Assembly (NCBI GenBank): GCA_944390865.1
Contig: CALXRC010000007.1
Location: 16,901 to 80,900 of the forward strand
DNA: 64,000 nucleotides
Origin: an uncultured Spirochaetales bacterium
Lineage (GTDB): Bacteria > Spirochaetota > Spirochaetia > Sphaerochaetales > Sphaerochaetaceae
Direction of reading: 5' to 3'
Each line of letters opens with the position of its first letter. Within the stretch, counting starts at the first letter, position 1. Shown here one piece after another: positions 59,620-64,000 of this stretch. The translations under genes and the position numbers were made by a program. The notes beneath the pieces were generated by a model, which was not told the origin of the DNA, ran no database searches, and worked only from the letters and a program-made list of their open reading frames with translations.

Positions 59620-61005
59620 ATGAAAGAAAGAATCCGCCAGATTCTCTGTTCAAAGCCGGACGGGAAGCTGATCGAAGTTGAAGGCTGGGTACGGACCAAG
59701 AGAGACAGCAAGAATGTATGTTTCCTTGAGGTCAATGACGGCTCCTGCGTGAAGGGGCTTCAAGTTGTTGCCGACAAGGCCTGTTTCAATAATGACGGAC
59801 TTCTTTCTTCTGTCACCACAGGCGCCGCGGTAAGATGCAGGGGACTGCTGGTTGAAAGCCAGGGCCAGGCTCAGGCCGTGGAGCTTAATCTGAAGGAACT
59901 TGAGCTTGTAGGCCCCTGTCCTTCTGACTACCCGCTTCAGAAAAAGAGGCACACCATTGAGTTTCTGAGGGAGATTGCCTACCTCAGGCCGAGGACGAAC
60001 CTCATAGGCGCCGTGATGAGGGTCAGAAGCACTCTGGCCTATGCCGTTCACTCCTTCTTTCAGGAAAACGGCTTTGTCTATGTCAACACGCCCCTGATAA
60101 CGACAAGTGACTGCGAGGGTGCCGGAGAGACATTCCAGGTCACCACGCTCGACCTTGACAATGTGCCGCGCACTAAGGAGGGAAAGGTTGACTACAGCGC
60201 GGACTTCTTCGGAAAGAAAGCATCCCTGACTGTGTCAGGACAGCTGGAAGGCGAGAGCTATGCCCTCGCGCTGAAGAACATCTACACGTTCGGGCCGACT
60301 TTCCGTGCAGAGAACAGCAACACGACGCGTCATCTTGCAGAGTTCTGGATGGTCGAGCCGGAGATGGCCTTCTGCGACCTTGAGCTTGATGAGGAAATCG
60401 CAGAGAGCTTCCTCAAGTACATCTTCTCGTACGTGCTTGAGCACTGCAGGGAGGACATGGAGTTTTTCGACTCCTTCGTCCTGAAGGGAAACATTGACAC
60501 TCTGCGCCATGTCATAGAGACTCCTTTTGCCAGAATGACATATACAGATGCCATAAGGGAGCTTGAGAAGGTCAACAGCCAGTTCGAGTACCCTGTCCAC
60601 TGGGGCAGCGACATCCAGACAGAGCATGAGAAATACCTGACTGAAGTCGTCTGCAGGCGCCCTGTCATCGTCACAGACTACCCGAAGGAGATCAAGGCCT
60701 TCTACATGAAGCAGAACGAAGACGGAAAGACCGTGAGAGGAATGGATGTCCTTGTGCCCCGTCTGGGCGAGATTATCGGAGGAAGCGAAAGAGAGGCCGA
60801 CTACGACAAGCTTCTTGCGAGGATCAATGAGCTCGGACTCAATCCTGATGACTACTGGTGGTATCTGGAGACAAGGCGCTTCGGCTCTGTGCCTCATGCA
60901 GGCTTCGGCCTCGGCTTTGAGCGTGCGGTCCAGTACGTCACAGGAGTGGCGAACATCAGGGATGTCATCCCCTACCCGCGCTACTCCAGGAGCGCAGAGT
61001 TCTAA
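59620..61005 (+). CDS. asnS: Asparaginyl-tRNA synthetase
   Basis: Charges tRNA-Asn. The protein has 461 residues. An OB-fold anticodon-binding domain opens (VEGWVRTKRDSKNVCFLEVNDGS), then class II motifs follow: FRAENSNTTRHLAEFWMVEPEMAF (motif 2) and GLGFERAVQYVTG (motif 3). HAGFGLGFER is typical of AsnRS rather than AspRS. AAGAGG precedes the ATG. Its stop shares CTAA with the convergent HTH gene. Confidence 0.97.
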   Translation: MKERIRQILCSKPDGKLIEVEGWVRTKRDSKNVCFLEVNDGSCVKGLQVVADKACFNNDGLLSSVTTGAAVRCRGLLVESQGQAQAVELNLKELELVGPCPSDYPLQKKRHTIEFLREIAYLRPRTNLIGAVMRVRSTLAYAVHSFFQENGFVYVNTPLITTSDCEGAGETFQVTTLDLDNVPRTKEGKVDYSADFFGKKASLTVSGQLEGESYALALKNIYTFGPTFRAENSNTTRHLAEFWMVEPEMAFCDLELDEEIAESFLKYIFSYVLEHCREDMEFFDSFVLKGNIDTLRHVIETPFARMTYTDAIRELEKVNSQFEYPVHWGSDIQTEHEKYLTEVVCRRPVIVTDYPKEIKAFYMKQNEDGKTVRGMDVLVPRLGEIIGGSEREADYDKLLARINELGLNPDDYWWYLETRRFGSVPHAGFGLGFERAVQYVTGVANIRDVIPYPRYSRSAEF

Positions 61006-61442
61006 ACCGACAGATGCATCAGGGCCCAGGCCCTGAGCTGCTGGACATTTTCCAGGCCGAGCTTGTCCAGCAGCCTGTGCATCAGTTTATAGTAGCCGCT
61101 GTGCGAAATGCCCATTTCTGCCATGGTCTTCTTGACCACATCATCGTTTATCAGACGAGAAAGGAAGACTGTCTCCTTTTCAGTGAGGCAGGCGCCCTGA
61201 TCATGGCAGACAAGACCGTCTGCGCCGGCCTTCGGCCTCATCAGTATCATCAGCACGCAGTATCTGCGGCTCAGGCCGTTGATGAAGCCTGCGGCCCCGG
61301 CCAGCTCCCTGGCCTTTTTCATGGTGACCAGGACAGTGTCTGCCAGAAAGCTCTCGCGGCTGACGAGCACAGAACACCTGAAGCCGGCCCCGCTTATCTC
61401 CCTCATCGCAGACAGATTTGAGAACACATAGAATTTGATCAT
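61002..61442 (-). CDS. Small LuxR-type HTH protein
   Basis: A 146-residue protein whose last about 65 residues read as a GerE/LuxR HTH: LTEKETVFLSRLINDDVVKKTMAEMGISHSGYYKLMHRLLDKLGLENVQQL. Acidic and hydrophobic residues fall at the usual spots, but the TVKxHxxxI helix is replaced by SGYYKLMH, so DNA specificity may differ. The N-terminal about 75 residues match nothing I know. It could regulate a nearby gene or be an orphan. The 3' end overlaps asnS by 4 nt. Confidence 0.65.
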   Translation of the reverse strand: MIKFYVFSNLSAMREISGAGFRCSVLVSRESFLADTVLVTMKKARELAGAAGFINGLSRRYCVLMILMRPKAGADGLVCHDQGACLTEKETVFLSRLINDDVVKKTMAEMGISHSGYYKLMHRLLDKLGLENVQQLRAWALMHLSV

Positions 61443-61473
61443 GCCTCATATACAGAAAAACAGGGCAGTCCGG

Positions 61474-61998
61474 CTATTTTTTCCTCAGCACGCTGTCAAA
61501 GGCATTCGCAAAAAGCTCTGCAGACTTCAGGTTCTGGCTCCTTGTCCTTTCCTCAAAGACCATCATTTCCCTCAGCATGGAATTGACGTTTCTCCTCGCA
61601 AGCCTCTCACCTATGTTCTCCTTAGTGTAGATGTGGCCCCTGTCATCAAGGGCTGATGCGCCCTTTTCAAGCACGCGTGCCAGCAGCGGGATGTCATGGC
61701 TGATGACAATGCTGTCCTCATCCGCAAGCTCCGCAATTCTGTCATCCGCAGCATTGGTTCCCCCCGGGACGACTATCATCCTGATGCCGGAGCGTATCGC
61801 TCTCAGTTCCTTCTCATCCAGCTTTCCCCTGTAAGGATCGCGGAGCGCCGTCGTATGCTCTCTGGCTGCCTGCAGGACATCATCAAGCCTTCTGTCAGCG
61901 ACAAAGACAGCGCGCAGGTTCTCCCTGGCGGCACGGCGGAGAATAATGGCACGCAGGCGGCTCATCATTGAATCTGCATCAACAAGAATAACAGGCAC
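61474..61998 (-). CDS. DUF188 (YaiI/UPF0178) family protein
   Basis: A 174-residue protein. ILVDADSMMSRLR at the N-terminus matches the VDADACP opening of this family (PIN-like fold), and VVPGGTNAADDRIAELADEDSIVISHDIPLLARVLEKGA, then DRGHIYTKENIGERLARRN match the conserved core. Function unproven; a nuclease has been proposed for PIN-like folds. The start is GTG at 61998. The promoter TTGGAA-N16-TATATT is divergent from pfp. Confidence 0.82.
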   Translation of the reverse strand: MPVILVDADSMMSRLRAIILRRAARENLRAVFVADRRLDDVLQAAREHTTALRDPYRGKLDEKELRAIRSGIRMIVVPGGTNAADDRIAELADEDSIVISHDIPLLARVLEKGASALDDRGHIYTKENIGERLARRNVNSMLREMMVFEERTRSQNLKSAELFANAFDSVLRKK

Positions 61999-62027
61999 TT
62001 ACTTTTTTTCCTCTGCTAATATAGGAT
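61999..62027 (+). promoter_or_regulatory. Promoter of pfp
   Basis: TTACTT (61999-62004), 17-nt spacer, TAGGAT (62022-62027). Confidence 0.5.
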
Positions 62028-62045
62028 ATAACCAGAATATTCCAA
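62018..62045 (-). promoter_or_regulatory. Promoter of the DUF188 gene
   Basis: Minus strand: TTGGAA (62040-62045), 16-nt spacer, TATATT (62018-62023). It overlaps the pfp promoter, so the two probably compete for polymerase. Confidence 0.5.
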
Positions 62046-62055
62046 CAAGGAGACA

Positions 62056-63714
62056 ATGATGTCAATTTCACCATTACAGAAAGCACGTTATGAATACAGG
62101 CCGAAGCTTCCCCTGATACTCCAGAGCGATATCGCAAATGTCGCAGTGAAGTATGGCAAGGAGACACAGTCTGTATCTGACCAGGAAAAGATCAGGGCGA
62201 TGTTCCCGAACACCTACGGCATGAAGGAGATCTCCTTCGTCAATGCGCCAAGCAGCGCAGAGAAGAAGACTCTCACTGTAGGCGTCATCCTTTCAGGAGG
62301 ACAGGCTCCCGGCGGACACAATGTGATCACCGGTCTTTACGACGCACTGAAAAAGGCTGACAGGAACAATGTCCTTCTCGGCTTCAAGGGCGGCCCAAGC
62401 GGACTTCTGGATGACAAGTATGTTGAATTCACGGATGATTTCATCAACGAGTACCGCAACACAGGCGGTTTTGACATCATCGGATCAGGAAGAACCAAGC
62501 TTGAGACTGTCGAGCAGTTCAGAGTCGTCAGACAAGTTGCTGCAAGGCATAATCTCAACGCCATCGTAATCATCGGCGGTGATGACTCGAACACAAATGC
62601 AGCAGTGCTTGCCGAGTACTTCGCAGCAGAGAAGACAGGAATTCAGGTCATCGGCTGTCCAAAGACAATTGACGGAGATCTGAAGAACGATGTCATCGAA
62701 ACCTCCTTCGGCTTCGATACCGCCTGCAAGACTTACTCAGAGCTCATCGGAAACATTGAGCGCGATGCGAACTCAGCCAAGAAGTACTGGCACTTCATCA
62801 AGGTCATGGGACGTTCTGCAAGCCATATCGCCCTTGAGTGCGCCCTTGAGTGCCAGCCGAACATCACGCTGGTCGGAGAGGAAGTCGAGGCAAAGAAACA
62901 GTCTCTCAGCGACATCGTCAATTACATTGCAGATGTCGTGACTGCCCGCAGCGAGAGAGGCCTCAATTATGGAGTCGCCATTGTGCCTGAAGGACTGATC
63001 GAGTTCATTCCTGAAGTCAAAGTGCTGATCAGCGAGCTGAATGACCTTCTGGCAAAGGAAGAAGCCGCATACAGCAGGCTGGCTGACTTCGATGCCCAGT
63101 TTGAATTCATCACAGGAAAGCTTTCCGGCGCTTCCGCAGCTGTCTTCAGAAGCCTGCCTGCAGATATCCAGAAGCAGCTGCTGATGGACAGGGATCCGCA
63201 CGGAAACGTTCAGGTAAGCCGCATTGAGACAGAGAAGCTTCTGATCTCAATGACAGCTGCAGTGCTGAAGGAGAGAAAGGAGAAAGGACTCTTCAAGGGT
63301 TCATTCAGCGGCCTCAACCACTTCTTCGGCTATGAAGGACGCTGTGCATTCCCGTCCAACTTCGATGCCGACTACTGCTACAGCCTCGGCTACAATGCCT
63401 TCCTCCTCATTGCCAACGGGCTGACAGGCTATATGTCAGTCGTCACAGGCCTCAGCAAGGGACCAGCCGCCTGGCAGGCCGGAGGCATTCCTATCACAAA
63501 GATGATGAACATTGAGCACCGCCACGGCCAGGACAAGCCTGTCATCAGGAAGGCCCTTGTCGAGCTCGACGGCAAGCCGTTCAAATATTTTGAGAGTCAG
63601 AGAAAGACCTGGGAAGTCGAGACATGCTACACATTCCCGGGAGCCATCCAGTACTACGGACCGGCTGAAGTGTGCGACATCACGACCAGAACGCTCGCTC
63701 TTGAGCAGGAGTGA
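62056..63714 (+). CDS. pfp: Pyrophosphate-dependent phosphofructokinase, long (plant beta-like) type
   Basis: Phosphorylates fructose-6-P with PPi, reversibly. The protein has 552 residues, the long form common in spirochaetes. [28 protein letters not shown] (GGDD, the PPi-specificity motif, where ATP enzymes have GGDG), and [12 protein letters not shown] are intact; [19 protein letters not shown] follows. AAGGAG precedes the ATG. With pyk it outlines a PPi-saving glycolysis. Confidence 0.95.
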   Translation: MMSISPLQKARYEYRPKLPLILQSDIANVAVKYGKETQSVSDQEKIRAMFPNTYGMKEISFVNAPSSAEKKTLTVGVILSGGQAPGGHNVITGLYDALKKADRNNVLLGFKGGPSGLLDDKYVEFTDDFINEYRNTGGFDIIGSGRTKLETVEQFRVVRQVAARHNLNAIVIIGGDDSNTNAAVLAEYFAAEKTGIQVIGCPKTIDGDLKNDVIETSFGFDTACKTYSELIGNIERDANSAKKYWHFIKVMGRSASHIALECALECQPNITLVGEEVEAKKQSLSDIVNYIADVVTARSERGLNYGVAIVPEGLIEFIPEVKVLISELNDLLAKEEAAYSRLADFDAQFEFITGKLSGASAAVFRSLPADIQKQLLMDRDPHGNVQVSRIETEKLLISMTAAVLKERKEKGLFKGSFSGLNHFFGYEGRCAFPSNFDADYCYSLGYNAFLLIANGLTGYMSVVTGLSKGPAAWQAGGIPITKMMNIEHRHGQDKPVIRKALVELDGKPFKYFESQRKTWEVETCYTFPGAIQYYGPAEVCDITTRTLALEQE

Positions 63715-63735
63715 TAAGCTCCAGGCATGATCTGA

Positions 63736-63776
63736 GAAGGGATCCGGATTCTGACCGGAATCCCTTCTTTTTTTTG
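63736..63776 (+). terminator. Terminator of pfp
   Basis: A long stem GAAGGGATCCGG / CCGGAATCCCTTC (one bulged A) with a 7-nt loop, then nine Ts. Confidence 0.92.
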
Positions 63777-63873
63777 TCATTTGCGAACCTGAATTCTGGC
63801 ATAATAACTATGCAGCAAATGCCCATTCAAGATTAATTCCATATATTTTTTGAAATTGTCTATCAAAACAGGC

Positions 63874-63902
63874 TTGTGTGTTTCTTGTTTTCATAGTAAT
63901 AT
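63874..63902 (+). promoter_or_regulatory. Promoter of the last gene, predicted near-leaderless
   Basis: TTGTGT (63874-63879), 17-nt spacer, TAATAT (63897-63902), then 8 nt to the ATG at 63911. No Shine-Dalgarno sequence. Confidence 0.5.
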
Positions 63903-63910
63903 TAATAACT

Positions 63911-64000
63911 ATGAGAAAGGACGAGGAAACCGGCTATTACATCAACGAGGTCAACGGCCGCAAATATGCATACATCCAGAAGTCGCATGTCTGGAACAAG
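63911..64000 (+). CDS. N-terminus of a possible transposase (runs off the window)
   Basis: Thirty codons are visible, beginning MRKDEETGYYI and continuing NEVNGRKYAYIQKSHVWNK. The pattern Tyr-Val/Ile-x-Lys/Ser...Trp-(N/D)-Lys resembles the N-terminus of IS1634/IS4-like transposases, which usually continue with basic residues and IGKL(D). That is a weak call from 30 residues. If it is right, an insertion sequence starts near 63.8 kb; no terminal inverted repeat could be confirmed. Confidence 0.35.
   Translation, partial: MRKDEETGYYINEVNGRKYAYIQKSHVWNK

Noticed and set aside
2208..64000. CRISPR arrays, rRNA, riboswitches, T-boxes and a replication origin
   Set aside because: No regularly spaced repeats, no rRNA-like sequence, and no leader with a known riboswitch core were seen; dnaB alone does not mark an origin.

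Overview
The window is a dense bacterial chromosome segment with about 65 protein-coding genes, two tRNA genes, no rRNA, no CRISPR array and no complete mobile element. Gene content points to a spirochaete, most likely a gut or anaerobic Sphaerochaeta-like lineage. The evidence is an rpsB-tsf-frr-uppS-cdsA-dxr-rseP cluster without pyrH, a long PPi-type phosphofructokinase, an rpsF-ssb-rpsR-(DUF2232-like)-rplI-dnaB block, a Bmp-type nucleoside ABC transporter, and a 29-residue basic ribosomal-type peptide. The lineage call is inference; no marker was compared with a database.

Layout. 1-8.4 kb: partial guaB, a neopullulanase-type amylase, adk, a long uracil phosphoribosyltransferase, a TPR-like lipoprotein, rnhA, a stand-alone parvulin, a CYTH protein, a YesL-like membrane protein and argG. 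8.4-16 kb: two small genes, then the translation/isoprenoid/envelope cluster rpsB to rseP. 16-28.4 kb: one twelve-gene minus-strand catabolic operon. In transcription order it encodes a fucose-isomerase-like protein, a Bmp lipoprotein, an ABC ATPase, two permeases, a nucleoside hydrolase, a sulfatase, an epimerase, a LacI regulator, an RpiB-like isomerase and a split transketolase. Three LacI-type operator-like sites precede it. 28.6-33 kb: dnaB and the rpsF-rplI operon. 33-45.9 kb: a TIM-barrel-like gene interrupted by an in-frame TGA, pyk, an EAL protein, tatD, tcdA, a CBM9-like protein, the 29-residue peptide, guaD, murD, a FemAB-like protein and metG. 46-51.5 kb: hflK-hflC-GNAT-FAH, a MATE pump, a CAU tRNA flanked by a 62-nt direct repeat, and tRNA-Leu. 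51.5-64 kb: asnA, mscL, DJ-1, DAHP synthase, acyl-CoA ligase, a metallo-beta-lactamase-fold protein, an ArsC-like protein, asnS, an HTH protein, a DUF188 protein, pfp and the start of a possible transposase.

The two most interesting signals are the catabolic operon and the gene starts. The operon combines sugar-phosphate-type enzymes (epimerase, RpiB, transketolase) with a sulfatase and a nucleoside hydrolase, but contains no sugar kinase, and its RpiB-like and epimerase proteins carry substitutions at expected phosphate-contact positions. Separately, at least nine first-in-unit genes have a -10-like hexamer 5-8 nt before the start codon and no ribosome binding site, which predicts leaderless mRNAs. 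Genes inside operons use GGAGG-type sites. One divergent pair (EAL/tatD) appears to share a single -35 hexamer. All function calls come from reading motifs by eye.
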